From: Bombella favorum
Lineage (GTDB): Bacteria; Pseudomonadota; Alphaproteobacteria; Acetobacterales; Acetobacteraceae
Assembly (NCBI RefSeq): GCF_014048475.1
Contig: NZ_NWUS01000003.1
Span: 124,001-188,000, forward strand
Direction: 5' to 3'
Length of the DNA: 64,000 nt
Under the pieces are notes generated by a model, which did no database searches, had not been told where the DNA came from, and saw nothing but the letters and a program-made list of their open reading frames with translations. The translations under genes and the position numbers were made by a program. Shown here one piece after another: positions 9,727 to 18,548 of this stretch (positions are counted from its first letter, which is position 1; each line of letters begins with the position of its first letter).

Positions 9727-11049
9727 TCACCCAACAGCACGATCCAACGCCTGTGCTAGATCAGCCAGAATATCCTCGGGATGTTCCAGCCCGATGGACA
9801 AACGGACATAGCCCGGCGATACACCCGCCGCCTTCTGCTCGGCCTCGCTTAGCTGGGCATGTGTGGTGGAAGCTGGATGAATGGCCAAACTACGCGCATC
9901 CCCAATATTGGCCACATGATAGAACAGCTCCAACGCATCAATGAAACGCTGTCCAGCATCCCGGCCACCGGGCAGCTCGAAGCCAACAAGCCCCCCGAAA
10001 CCGCCCTTCAGAACAACCTCTGCTCGCTGGCGAGTTTCTCCCGCCTGCAAGGCTGGGTAGATCACACGGGCCACATCGCTACGGCCCTTCAGAAACTGAG
10101 CCACCTTCAAAGCGTTCTCACAATGGCGGGGCATACGCAGGGGTAGTGTCTCCACGCCTTGAATAAGCTGAAAAGCATTAAAGGGTGACAGGGCCGCCCC
10201 GCCGTCCCGCAGCAGCACGGCTCTGGCCCGCAGCGCATAAGCCACCGGCCCCAGCGGACGGGCGGCCTCTGTCCAGACAGCACCGTGATAACTTGGGTCT
10301 GGCTGTGTCAGCAGCGGATGACGGGAGGGTGTTTGCGCCCAGTCGAACTGGCCGCCGTCAATAATCAGCCCGCCGATTGATGTCCCATGCCCGCCAATAT
10401 ATTTTGTAGCAGAATAGACCGTAATGGCTGCCCCCTGCTCCAGAGGCCGAGCTAAAAGCGGAGCAGCGGTATTATCAACAATCAGCGGAATCCCCATTAC
10501 TCGCCCTGCCTTGGCAATGGCCGCTATGGGCGGCACGATCAGCTTGGGGTTGGGCAAAGTTTCCAGATACCAGGCCCGTGTCCGCTCATCACTAGCAGCC
10601 TCGAAAGCAGACGGGTCGGCGGGGTCTACAAAACGCACCTCTATGCCCATATTCTTTAATGTATGGGCAAACAGGTTCCATGTTCCACCGTACAGGTCTG
10701 TCCCGCTAACAATATTGTCCCCTGCCTCCGCTAGTGTCTGCACGGCCACGGTGGCAGCGGCCTGACCGGATGCCACGGCAACGGAGGCCGCTCCACCTTC
10801 CAAAGCTGCCATGCGCTGCTCAAATACATCCACGGTCGGGTTTGTCAGGCGGGAGTAGATCATCCCCACATCTTTCAGCGCAAAACGGTCTGCCGCCTGC
10901 TGGCTACTCTCGAACTGATAGGATGTTGTCTGATGAATGGGCGGCACGACCGACCCCGTCACCGGGTCTGCCCGCCAACCTGCATGAAGGGCCAGTGTTT
11001 CAGGGTGCTGTGTTTTCCGTACCATTGGGGGCCTCGTATAGTTCGTCAT
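9727..11049 (-). CDS. metY: O-acetylhomoserine sulfhydrylase (MetY)
   Basis: PLP-dependent enzyme that makes homocysteine from O-acetylhomoserine and sulfide for methionine synthesis, in the cytoplasm. The cystathionine-synthase fold is clear: IHQTTSYQFESSQQAADRF, YSRLTNPTVDVFEQRMAALEGG, the LYGGTWNLF loop typical of this subgroup, and YSATKYIGGHG with the PLP-binding Lys. The ATG at 11049 gives 440 residues starting just before the conserved region. The in-frame start at 11109 would add 20 residues that do not resemble the family. MetZ (succinyl substrate) is the main alternative, but the length and the LYGGTW stretch favour MetY. Confidence 0.9.
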   Translation of the reverse strand: MTNYTRPPMVRKTQHPETLALHAGWRADPVTGSVVPPIHQTTSYQFESSQQAADRFALKDVGMIYSRLTNPTVDVFEQRMAALEGGAASVAVASGQAAATVAVQTLAEAGDNIVSGTDLYGGTWNLFAHTLKNMGIEVRFVDPADPSAFEAASDERTRAWYLETLPNPKLIVPPIAAIAKAGRVMGIPLIVDNTAAPLLARPLEQGAAITVYSATKYIGGHGTSIGGLIIDGGQFDWAQTPSRHPLLTQPDPSYHGAVWTEAARPLGPVAYALRARAVLLRDGGAALSPFNAFQLIQGVETLPLRMPRHCENALKVAQFLKGRSDVARVIYPALQAGETRQRAEVVLKGGFGGLVGFELPGGRDAGQRFIDALELFYHVANIGDARSLAIHPASTTHAQLSEAEQKAAGVSPGYVRLSIGLEHPEDILADLAQALDRAVG

Positions 11050-11254
11050 GACATCCACTACACCGTGACCCCAAAAAGGCTCATTCGTCCAGAGCCTATC
11101 CAATGCCATTACCCAAGTGGGCTGATGTCTACAAACCCACCAGAGATGAAGTATGTGTAATCGCTCTAATAGGGAATATAGGATTGATTTTATCCAGAAT
11201 AACTCTATAAGCGGCGCTTCTTCCTGTTTTTCAGTCCGTTAGAGAGTTACAGTC

Positions 11255-12031
11255 ATGCAGCTCGCTTCCATTGTCCGCAACGAAACAGGTGTGGACAACG
11301 CACCAACAGTTGTCATGCTTCATGGCGTCTTCGGGCGTGCTCGCAATCTTGGCATCCTCCAGAGGGCCTTAAGCCCCTATTTCAACACGGTTGCGTTCGA
11401 CCTACGCTGCCATGGTGATAGCCCCCATGCGCCTATCTCCTACCCGGAAATGGCCAAGGATGTTCTAGAAAGCATGGATGCGCTGGGGATTCAGGATGCC
11501 CATATTGTGGGGCACTCCATGGGCGGGAAAACGGCTATGGCCACCGTCCTGACAGCTCCAGATCGTTTCCGGAAACTGCTGGTGGCTGATATCGCTCCGG
11601 ACATCATGATCCACGGGCAGCACGACCTGGCCCAGCAGCTCTATCACACGCCACTCCCTACGCTGAACAGCCATGCTGAGATCCGCAAATTCCTGCATGA
11701 TCTGACGGAAGACCCTTCCGTTGGGGAGCTGATTGCCCAGCACATCACCCCCGGCGACCCGGCTAAATGGAATATCGGCGTTACGGATATTGTGGCCAGC
11801 TTCCCTGTCATTCAGGCATGGCCCGATGCTTTTGACGGCAAAACGTGGGACGGCCCTGCCCTGTTCATCCGAGGTGGGAATTCACCCTACATCAAGCCGC
11901 AGCATCATGATGTCATCCGTGGGTACTTCCCAGGGGCAGACATCAAGACCATTCCCAATACTGGCCACTGGCTCCATGTCGAAGATCCTACAAACTTCAA
12001 TGCAATGATGCTGGAGTTCCTGCGGGATTGA
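11255..12031 (+). CDS. Alpha/beta-fold hydrolase
   Basis: Predicted cytoplasmic esterase-like hydrolase of 258 residues, resembling the YbfF group. The oxyanion loop appears in VVMLHGVFG, the nucleophile elbow is GHSMGG with Ser88, and the catalytic His lies in the C-terminal PNTGHWLHVEDP. The natural substrate cannot be told from sequence; acyl-CoA or short-chain ester hydrolysis is plausible for relatives. Single gene ended by a strong terminator shared with the convergent hisD. Confidence 0.87.
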   Translation: MQLASIVRNETGVDNAPTVVMLHGVFGRARNLGILQRALSPYFNTVAFDLRCHGDSPHAPISYPEMAKDVLESMDALGIQDAHIVGHSMGGKTAMATVLTAPDRFRKLLVADIAPDIMIHGQHDLAQQLYHTPLPTLNSHAEIRKFLHDLTEDPSVGELIAQHITPGDPAKWNIGVTDIVASFPVIQAWPDAFDGKTWDGPALFIRGGNSPYIKPQHHDVIRGYFPGADIKTIPNTGHWLHVEDPTNFNAMMLEFLRD

Positions 12032-12061
12032 TCACTCCACTAGGAGTCTTCTTCTAAACTG

Positions 12062-12103
12062 AAAAGGGCCGCTCCACCGTAGTGGGAGCGGCCCTTCTTT
12101 TTG
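12062..12103. terminator. Bidirectional rho-independent terminator
   Basis: AAAAGGGCCGCTCC and GGGAGCGGCCCTT form a long stem around a short loop and are followed by CTTTTT; on the other strand the stem is followed by the run of T complementary to the leading A tract. It lies between the convergent hydrolase and hisD genes and can end both. Confidence 0.92.
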
Positions 12104-12108
12104 GCAAA

Positions 12109-13401
12109 TCAACCTTTTTTCAACCGTTCTGACAGGCTCATGGCGTGGGCATCCAGCCCCTCTTCCCGGGCGAGGACCACACCGGCAGGGCCGACCTTTT
12201 CCAACCCCGCCCTATCCGTCTCGATAGAGGTGGTCCGTTTCAGGAAGTCATAAACTGACAAGCCAGAGGCAAAACGGGCCGTGCGGCTGGTTGGCAGAAC
12301 GTGATTGGGGCCACCCACATAATCACCGACAGCCTCCGGGCAGAACCGCCCCATAAAGATCGCCCCAGCATGACGGACCTTCAAGCTGAACGCCCTTGGG
12401 TCATCCAGCAGAACCTCCAGATGCTCCGGGGCAAACTCATTCACCACCTCGGCAGCCTCATCCTCAGAGCGGACGATCACGACCGCACCGCAATCTTCCC
12501 AGCTTTTACGGGCGATCTTTGCGCGTGGGAGCGTCTTCAGCTCGTCCTCCACAGCGGCGACAACTTTATCGGCAAAGGCTTCATCCTGTGTGATCAACAC
12601 AGACTGGGCTTGCTCATCATGCTCCGCCTGTGCCAGCAGATCAATCGCCACAAGGCGGGGATCATTATTCCCATCGGCCACCACCACAACCTCGGATGGT
12701 CCAGCGATGCTGTCGATCCCCACATGGCCGAACACCTGCCGTTTGGCCTCCGCTACAAAGGCATTACCCGGCCCGACAATACGATCCACCGGGGCAATGG
12801 TCGGTGTCCCATAGGCCAGAGCCCCTACAGCCTGCGCCCCACCGATGCGATAAATCTCCGTCACACCACAAAGGCGGGCAGCCTCCATAACAAGCGGATT
12901 CAACACACCATCCGGTGTCGGCACGCACATGGCCAAACGCCTAACCCCAGCCACATGAGCCGGAAGGGCGTTCATCAATACTGATGACGGATAAGCGGCC
13001 TTACCTCCAGGCACATACAGGCCGGCAGCATCCAAAGCCGTCCAGCGCATACCCAGCCTCAGACCGGCTTCATCTGTGTAATCAAGGTCTTTAGGCAGTT
13101 GGGCCTCATGGAACGCCCGGATGCGCTTTGCTGCCAGTGCCAGTGCCTCTTTTGTTTCCGGGGCGACACGGTCTGCCGTTTCCTTGATTTCTGCCTCGCT
13201 GATACGCAGCTGGGCCGATGTGAGCTTCAACCGGTCGAACCGCTCCGTATAGTCGCAGAGGGCTGCATCGCCCCGTTTCTGCACATCCGCCAGAATCGCC
13301 CGCACCGGTTCAGCCACGGAGCCACTCTGCTCGCCCCGGCGGGCCAGAACAGCTTTCAACTCGGCTGCAAACTGGGATGATGTCGTGTTCAAGCGTTTCA
13401 T
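12109..13401 (-). CDS. hisD: Histidinol dehydrogenase
   Basis: Zn-dependent, NAD-linked enzyme that converts L-histidinol to L-histidine in the last two steps of histidine synthesis. All 430 residues align with the family as known: the AGLYVPGGKAAYPSSVLMNALPA segment, RIGGAQAVGALAYGT, the IDSIAGPSEVVVVAD loop, the catalytic region FAPEHLEVL and the C-terminal VGPAGVVLAREEGLDAH. The start codon overlaps the hisG stop as TGATG, which indicates translational coupling. Confidence 0.96.
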   Translation of the reverse strand: MKRLNTTSSQFAAELKAVLARRGEQSGSVAEPVRAILADVQKRGDAALCDYTERFDRLKLTSAQLRISEAEIKETADRVAPETKEALALAAKRIRAFHEAQLPKDLDYTDEAGLRLGMRWTALDAAGLYVPGGKAAYPSSVLMNALPAHVAGVRRLAMCVPTPDGVLNPLVMEAARLCGVTEIYRIGGAQAVGALAYGTPTIAPVDRIVGPGNAFVAEAKRQVFGHVGIDSIAGPSEVVVVADGNNDPRLVAIDLLAQAEHDEQAQSVLITQDEAFADKVVAAVEDELKTLPRAKIARKSWEDCGAVVIVRSEDEAAEVVNEFAPEHLEVLLDDPRAFSLKVRHAGAIFMGRFCPEAVGDYVGGPNHVLPTSRTARFASGLSVYDFLKRTTSIETDRAGLEKVGPAGVVLAREEGLDAHAMSLSERLKKG

Positions 13402-14093
13402 CAGGCGGACTCTCCCTTCTGGACAGACTGAGCTACAGCGGTACGGAACCGCTCAATCAGGCTGCCGACCTCTTCCGGGCGGGTTTTCAGGGCAATACGA
13501 TTTACAATCAAGCGGCTGGTGACGTGGGCGATCGTTTCCACTTCCTCCAACCCATTGGCCCGCAGGGTAGAACCTGTATCCACAAGGTCCACAATCACAT
13601 CGGCCATATCCAATGCGGGGGCTAGTTCCATCGCGCCGTGCAAATGCACGATCTCGGCATTAATCGCCCGTGAGGCAAAATGACGGCGGGCAATAGCCGG
13701 ATATTTAGTAGCCACCCGCAGGCGAGACCGCCCCTCTGGCGGCTCCTCATCCCCGCTGCCCTTCGGGCGGGCTACAGCAATGCGGCACCCGCCAATCCCT
13801 AGGTCCAGCGGCGCATAAAGGTCGGGATAATCGAACTCCAGCAGTACATCCGCCCCGCAGACACCAATGTCCGCACCACCATAAGCCACGAATGTCGCCA
13901 CATCGAAAGAGCGCACCCGTACGACATCCAGCCCCGGGTTAGATGTAGGGAAACGGAGCCGACGGCTGCTCTCATCCAGACAGTCCTGCGCCGGCTTAAA
14001 CCCCGTATGATGCAGGACAGGACCTAAAGCCTTGAGGATCCGCCCCTTAGGAAGGGCCAGAATAAGCGGCGTCTTGGCCTGCATGTCTGTCAT
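13401..14093 (-). CDS. hisG: ATP phosphoribosyltransferase, short form
   Basis: First enzyme of histidine synthesis, joining ATP and PRPP. The 230 residues contain LALPKGRI at the N-terminus, the YGGADIGVCGADVL segment and the PRPP loop near DLVDTGSTLRANGLEEVE. The C-terminal regulatory ACT-like domain of the long form (about 290 residues) is missing. Known short HisG enzymes need HisZ as a regulatory partner; none is encoded in the window, so hisZ should lie elsewhere. The gene overlaps hisD by one base. Confidence 0.94.
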   Translation of the reverse strand: MTDMQAKTPLILALPKGRILKALGPVLHHTGFKPAQDCLDESSRRLRFPTSNPGLDVVRVRSFDVATFVAYGGADIGVCGADVLLEFDYPDLYAPLDLGIGGCRIAVARPKGSGDEEPPEGRSRLRVATKYPAIARRHFASRAINAEIVHLHGAMELAPALDMADVIVDLVDTGSTLRANGLEEVETIAHVTSRLIVNRIALKTRPEEVGSLIERFRTAVAQSVQKGESA

Positions 14094-14141
14094 CAGTAAG
14101 CTCCTGCTTCAACGTACGGGGGTAGCTTATCAGAGCCGCCC

Positions 14142-14765
14142 TCAACCTGCTACTGGCCAGAGGGCTGCAATATCCCGGCGGCGGGCACGGGCCAGACGAC
14201 TGGCCACCAACACGGCCCTTGCTTCCTCAACGGCCTTATTCAGATCATCATTAACCAGAACATAATCAAACTCCGGCCAGTGTGAAATCTCACTCAGTGC
14301 GGCTTTCATGCGGAAGGCAATTTCCTCGTCACTATCCGAGTTACGCCCCCGCAAGCGGGATTCCAGCTCTTCCAAAGAGGGAGGCAGGACGAACAGTCCG
14401 ACCACATCTTCCGGCATGGCATTGCGCATCAAACGATAGCCCTGCCAATCAATATCTAGAATCACATCACGCCCGGCGGCCAGAGCCTCCTCCAGCGGTG
14501 CACGGGGCGTCCCATAGCCACGGCCGAACACCTCTGCCCATTCCAGCAGCTCACCCTCTGCCGCCATGCGGCGGAAGGTCTCTAGATCACGAAAGTGATA
14601 ATGCACGCCCTCTTCCTCGCCAGGGCGGGGGCTACGGGTCGTGACAGAAACAGAGGTGAAAATGGTCGAGTCTGCTTTACGCAGAGCCTGCGCTATCGTG
14701 GATTTCCCCGCCCCTGATGGCGCCGAAATTACCAGGCACACACCCCGCCGTGACTGCTCAACCAT
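14142..14765 (-). CDS. gmk: Guanylate kinase
   Basis: Phosphorylates GMP to GDP in the cytoplasm. The P-loop is SAPSGAGKST; the GMP-binding domain has TTRSPRPGEEEGVHYHF; the DILDIDWQG segment (seen as VILDIDWQG) and the LRGRNSDSDEEIAFRM lid follow. The ATG at 14765 gives 207 residues, the normal length, with the P-loop close to the N-terminus. An upstream in-frame start at 14849 would add 28 unrelated residues. The gene is divergent from pqqA. Confidence 0.94.
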   Translation of the reverse strand: MVEQSRRGVCLVISAPSGAGKSTIAQALRKADSTIFTSVSVTTRSPRPGEEEGVHYHFRDLETFRRMAAEGELLEWAEVFGRGYGTPRAPLEEALAAGRDVILDIDWQGYRLMRNAMPEDVVGLFVLPPSLEELESRLRGRNSDSDEEIAFRMKAALSEISHWPEFDYVLVNDDLNKAVEEARAVLVASRLARARRRDIAALWPVAG

Positions 14766-14965
14766 ACTGCTTCCCCAACTGCTGCTCTGTTCTGCCGTGC
14801 CCAATGGACACGTCCCGCCTTTATTGCCCTGTTCCTGCCAGAAAAACACGTCTCTTGCCAGCAGTCTGCCACTAACACCCGGGCGTATATACGGGCTACC
14901 CCCCTCCCCTGAAGGGGGCTTACGTTTCTTCTGGCATTTTCGACAGATTCTGCTTTATCCTGCCT

Positions 14966-14998
14966 TGGCAGGCCTATTCCTCATCGGGTGGCCTGCCA
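14966..14998 (+). repeat. Perfect inverted repeat in the pqqA leader
   Basis: TGGCAGGCC (14966-14974) and GGCCTGCCA (14990-14998) are perfect 9-base arms around a 15-base loop, ending 42 bases before the pqqA start. It could be a stem-loop in the pqqA 5' leader or a binding site for a dimeric regulator. Confidence 0.6.
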
Positions 14999-15040
14999 CT
15001 GTGCGGACACACGCACTGACCTAAAACAAGGAGTACCATC

Positions 15041-15121
15041 ATGGCATGGAATACACCGAAAGTAACCGAGATCCCTCTGGGCGGCGAAATCAACTCCTAT
15101 GTCTGCGGCGAGAAGAAATAA
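15041..15121 (+). CDS. pqqA: PQQ precursor peptide PqqA
   Basis: 26-residue ribosomal peptide whose Glu and Tyr side chains are cross-linked to build pyrroloquinoline quinone. The conserved E-x-x-x-Y is present as EINSY (Glu16 and Tyr20), within the typical PLGGEINSYVC segment. A strong AAGGAG ribosome site precedes the ATG. It is the first gene of pqqABCDE and is flanked by a leader inverted repeat and a downstream stem-loop. The gene is too short for most automatic ORF lists. Confidence 0.96.
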   Translation: MAWNTPKVTEIPLGGEINSYVCGEKK

Positions 15122-15142
15122 TCTCCGTACGGGCATATGCGT

Positions 15143-15181
15143 AACAGGGAGGTACGGGCAGAACTGCCACGCCTCCCTGTT
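15143..15181 (+). terminator. Stem-loop between pqqA and pqqB
   Basis: AACAGGGAGG (15143-15152) pairs perfectly with CCTCCCTGTT (15172-15181), and an inner GGCA/TGCC stem extends the hairpin. It begins 22 bases after the pqqA stop. It probably acts as a partial terminator or a 3' stabiliser that makes pqqA RNA more abundant than pqqBCDE RNA; there is only a short T run after it. Confidence 0.65.
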
Positions 15182-15275
15182 TCCACACCGGGCTGATCTG
15201 CGAGGCAGGCCCTTTACGGGCACGTAACACGGACACAGCCAGCCACCACACAGCTGGGGAAAGGGTGCCTCTGTC

Positions 15276-16193
15276 GTGCTTGATGTCATTATTCTGGGGG
15301 CCGGTGCTGGCGGCGGTTTCCCGCAATGGAACTCCGCCGCACCGGGCTGCCTTCAGGCCAGAGAAGGCAAACAGGCCAAACCCCGCACACAGGCCTCCCT
15401 CGCTGTAAGTGGGGATGGCGTGCATTGGTTTCTTCTCAACGCTTCGCCGGACCTACGCCAACAGATTCTTTCCACACCAGCCCTTCAGCACAATGGCTCC
15501 ACCCGTGGAACACCGATTCAGGGTGTCATCCTTGCCGGTGCGGAAATTGATGCCATCACCGGGCTGCTGACCTTGCGAGAGAGGGAACCCTTCACCCTGA
15601 TGGGCAGTGCCTCCACACTGGCGCAGCTGGACCGCAACCCCATCTTTGAAGCTCTGGACCGCAACATTATCCCCCGTATCGCCCTTACGGAAGGGATAGC
15701 CGTGCCGCTGCCCCTCAAAAATGGAACACCATCCGGACTTGTGCTGGAGGCTTTCACAGTCCCCGGCAAAGCCCCCCTCTATGCCGAGGCCGAAGGGACA
15801 AAGCCCGATGATACACTTGGTCTATCCATCTCCGATGGGCAAAAGACCATGCTCTTCATCCCTGGTTGTGCCAAAATCACACAGGCCCTGAAGGACCGTG
15901 CCGGCCGGGCCGATCTACTCTTTTTTGACGGCACCCTCTGGCAAGATGATGAAATGATCCGCACGGGCCTCAGCCCCAAAAGTGGGCACCGTATGGGCCA
16001 TGTCTCCATCAATGAGGAAGACGGCCCGCTCCGACAGTTTGCTGCCTGTACAAAGCCGAGGAAATTCTTCGTCCACATCAACAATTCCAATCCGGTCCTT
16101 CTGGAAGACAGCCCCCAGCGTCAGGCAGCCGAACAGGCAGGCTGGGTCATCGGCGAGGATGGGATGAGAATCAAAGCTGAGGTACCGTCATGA
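15276..16193 (+). CDS. pqqB: PQQ biosynthesis protein PqqB
   Basis: Metallo-beta-lactamase-fold protein of PQQ synthesis; its relatives act as an iron-dependent hydroxylase on the cross-linked tyrosine. The 305 residues open with LDVIILGAGAGGGFPQWN, typical of PqqB, and include the ASPDLRQQI and HMGHVSINEEDG-like regions. The start is a GTG at 15276. The gene ends in an ATGA overlap with pqqC, so translation is coupled. Confidence 0.96.
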   Translation: MLDVIILGAGAGGGFPQWNSAAPGCLQAREGKQAKPRTQASLAVSGDGVHWFLLNASPDLRQQILSTPALQHNGSTRGTPIQGVILAGAEIDAITGLLTLREREPFTLMGSASTLAQLDRNPIFEALDRNIIPRIALTEGIAVPLPLKNGTPSGLVLEAFTVPGKAPLYAEAEGTKPDDTLGLSISDGQKTMLFIPGCAKITQALKDRAGRADLLFFDGTLWQDDEMIRTGLSPKSGHRMGHVSINEEDGPLRQFAACTKPRKFFVHINNSNPVLLEDSPQRQAAEQAGWVIGEDGMRIKAEVPS

Positions 16194-16921
16194 ACACACT
16201 TCTTTCCCCTGACGAGTTGGAAGCCCGCCTGCGGGCCATCGGAGCGGAACGCTATCATCGCCAACACCCGCTCCATAAAGCCATGTACGAGGGTAAGCTG
16301 ACTAAAGGCCAGCTACAGGCATGGGCCCTGAACCGTTATTACTATCAGGCCCAGATTCCCCGAAAGGATGCCACGCTGCTCGCCCGCCTGCCCACGACCG
16401 AACTGCGCCGGGAATGGCGCCGCCGGATTGAAGACCATGACGGCACAGCAGACAGCCCCGGCGGCATTGCCCGCTGGCTGAAACTGACCAACGGGCTAGG
16501 CCTTGATGATAAGTATGTGACGAGCCTGAAGGGCCTGCTGCCTGCTACGCTCTTCGCCGTGGATGCTTACGTGGCCTTTGTGCGGGACCGTTCCATTCTG
16601 GCAGCCATTGCCTCCTCCCTGACAGAGCTCTTCTCACCGACCATCATCGGGGAGCGTATGGAAGGGATGCTCCGCAACTATCCCTACATCTCTGAGGATA
16701 CGTTAGCCTATTTCAAGCCCCGCCTGACACAGGCCCCGCAGGACTCCACCTTTGCGCTAAATTACGTCAAGGAACACGCCCGCACGCCAGAGCAGCAGCA
16801 GGAAGTCCTCGGTGCGCTGGAGTTCAAATGCGCCATTCTCTGGCAACTGCTTGATGCTCTGGACCATGCCTATGTAGCAGGCCATATTCCGCCGGGTGCT
16901 TTCGTCCCTGAAACACCCTGA
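16190..16921 (+). CDS. pqqC: Pyrroloquinoline-quinone synthase PqqC
   Basis: Cofactorless oxidase that performs the last ring closure and eight-electron oxidation to PQQ. The all-helical protein of 243 residues has the expected conserved segments: RYHRQHPLHKAMYEGKLTKGQLQAWALNRYYYQAQIPRKD is spread over residues 21-60, then ELFSPTIIGERMEGML and DSTFALNYVKEHA. It overlaps pqqB by four bases and is followed 29 bases later by pqqD. Confidence 0.97.
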   Translation: MNTLLSPDELEARLRAIGAERYHRQHPLHKAMYEGKLTKGQLQAWALNRYYYQAQIPRKDATLLARLPTTELRREWRRRIEDHDGTADSPGGIARWLKLTNGLGLDDKYVTSLKGLLPATLFAVDAYVAFVRDRSILAAIASSLTELFSPTIIGERMEGMLRNYPYISEDTLAYFKPRLTQAPQDSTFALNYVKEHARTPEQQQEVLGALEFKCAILWQLLDALDHAYVAGHIPPGAFVPETP

Positions 16922-16950
16922 TCTCCCTCCCCCCTGCCAGCAAGGTTCTC

Positions 16951-17247
16951 ATGACCACCCATGCGCCACACACGATGCTGACTGAAGATGACTGCCCCGG
17001 TTTCAGCCGGGGTTACCGCCTCCAGCATGACAAAGTGCGGGAACAATGGGTGATTCAAGCCCCAGAACGTGCCCTGCTGGCAGACCCCATTGCTGTTGCC
17101 ATTCTTCAAGAGCTTGATGGCCAGACCCGCCTCGGGGTGGTCATCGACCGGCTGGCTGAACGCTATGAAGCCCCCAGAGACCAGATTGCCACCGATGTTC
17201 TCGCCCTGCTTTCCGACCTCACGGAAAAAAGGATTATTCGGTTATGA
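16951..17247 (+). CDS. pqqD: PqqA-binding chaperone PqqD
   Basis: Small chaperone that binds the PqqA peptide and presents it to the radical SAM enzyme PqqE; the fold is the RiPP recognition element. The 98 residues contain RGYRLQHDKVREQWVIQAPER followed by a winged-helix-like C-terminal half (ILQELDGQTRLGVVIDRLAERY). It overlaps pqqE by four bases (ATGA), which fits stoichiometric synthesis of the pair. Confidence 0.95.
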   Translation: MTTHAPHTMLTEDDCPGFSRGYRLQHDKVREQWVIQAPERALLADPIAVAILQELDGQTRLGVVIDRLAERYEAPRDQIATDVLALLSDLTEKRIIRL

Positions 17248-18374
17248 GCGAGACTTCGCATAGCAATAAAGCTGGCAGGGCAGAGCACACCATCCCCGCC
17301 CCCATGAGCCTGCTGGCCGAGCTGACCCACCGCTGCCCGCTCTCCTGCCCCTATTGTTCCAACCCTGTCGAGCTGGAACGCAAAGCGCAGGAACTCAGCA
17401 CGGAAGATTGGCTGCGTGTATTGGAGGAAGCCGCTGAACTGGGCATTCTACAGGTCCATTTCTCCGGCGGGGAGCCCATGGCCCGGCCAGACCTCTACAC
17501 CCTCATCTCCCATGCGCATAAGCTGAATCTTTACACCAACCTGATCACCTCCGGTGTTCTCATCACACCCCAGACCATGAAACGTCTGGATGAAAGTGGG
17601 TTGGACCATGTGCAGCTCTCTTTTCAGGACACGGACGGGCCAGAAGCAGACCGGCTAAGCGATTTTCCGCAGGTTCAACCCCGCAAACTGGAAGCAGCCC
17701 GCCTCATCACGCAGGCCGGGATTCCCCTAACGCTGAACTTCGTTCTGCAAAAAGCCAATATATCCCGCATGCCCGCCATGTTTGCTCTGGCCCGTCAGCT
17801 AGATGCCCAACGTGTCGAAATGGCCCATACTCAATATTATGGCTGGGCATTGAAAAACCGTGCTGCTCTGCTGCCCTCCCGCACACAGCTTGAAGAAGCC
17901 TCCCGCTATGTTGCCGCCGAGGAAACCAAAGGCGGGCTGGCTATTGATTACGTCACACCAGATTATTATGCCGAACGCCCCAAACCCTGTATGGGCGGCT
18001 GGGGACAACGTTTCCTCAACATCTCACCTTCCGGTCATGTCCTGCCCTGTCATGCGGCAGAAACCATCCCCTCGCTAACGTTCGATAATGTTCGGGATCA
18101 TTCACTTAGCCATATCTGGTACCACTCCCGGGCCTTCACCCTTTTCCGGGGAACAGACTGGATGCCAGAGCCCTGTGCCTCTTGCGCCCGCAAGGAAATT
18201 GACTGGGGCGGGTGCCGCTGTCAGGCTCTGGCCCTTTTGGGGGATGCCTCCCAGACGGACCCTGTCTGCTCACTTTCTCCCCATCGTCACCTAATTGATG
18301 AAGCCATCGCTGAAGCCGAAAAAACAAATGAACAAGTGTTCATCTATCGCCGCATGGGCCAGAATACCCGCTGA
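17244..18374 (+). CDS. pqqE: Radical SAM enzyme PqqE
   Basis: Radical SAM enzyme that forms the Glu-Tyr carbon-carbon bond in PqqA. Cys31, Cys35 and Cys38 (CPLSCPYC) bind the catalytic 4Fe-4S cluster, and VHFSGGEPMARPDL is the SAM-binding GGEP motif. The C-terminal SPASM domain supplies further Cys ligands (KPCMGGWGQRF, VLPCHAAE, PCASCARKEIDWGGCRCQA). Last gene of the pqq cluster. The pqqF/G peptidase genes are not in the window. Confidence 0.97.
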   Translation: MSETSHSNKAGRAEHTIPAPMSLLAELTHRCPLSCPYCSNPVELERKAQELSTEDWLRVLEEAAELGILQVHFSGGEPMARPDLYTLISHAHKLNLYTNLITSGVLITPQTMKRLDESGLDHVQLSFQDTDGPEADRLSDFPQVQPRKLEAARLITQAGIPLTLNFVLQKANISRMPAMFALARQLDAQRVEMAHTQYYGWALKNRAALLPSRTQLEEASRYVAAEETKGGLAIDYVTPDYYAERPKPCMGGWGQRFLNISPSGHVLPCHAAETIPSLTFDNVRDHSLSHIWYHSRAFTLFRGTDWMPEPCASCARKEIDWGGCRCQALALLGDASQTDPVCSLSPHRHLIDEAIAEAEKTNEQVFIYRRMGQNTR

Positions 18375-18548
18375 CGTTCCTTACACATAAACTTCATTAC
18401 GATAATATAAAATAATTTCTACATTGAAATGATTATTTATTTCTTTATTAATAAAATGACATGGTCTCTCCCATAAAAGGACTCCCTTACCTTGTGCTCA
18501 TCTATCATCCACTTTATGTAATGTAGACCCCCTCACATGGAACTTATT

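Noticed and set aside
12301-12984. 227-codon plus-strand frame within hisD
   Set aside because: Antisense shadow of hisD; the His- and Pro-rich composition is typical of the reversed strand of a GC-rich gene.
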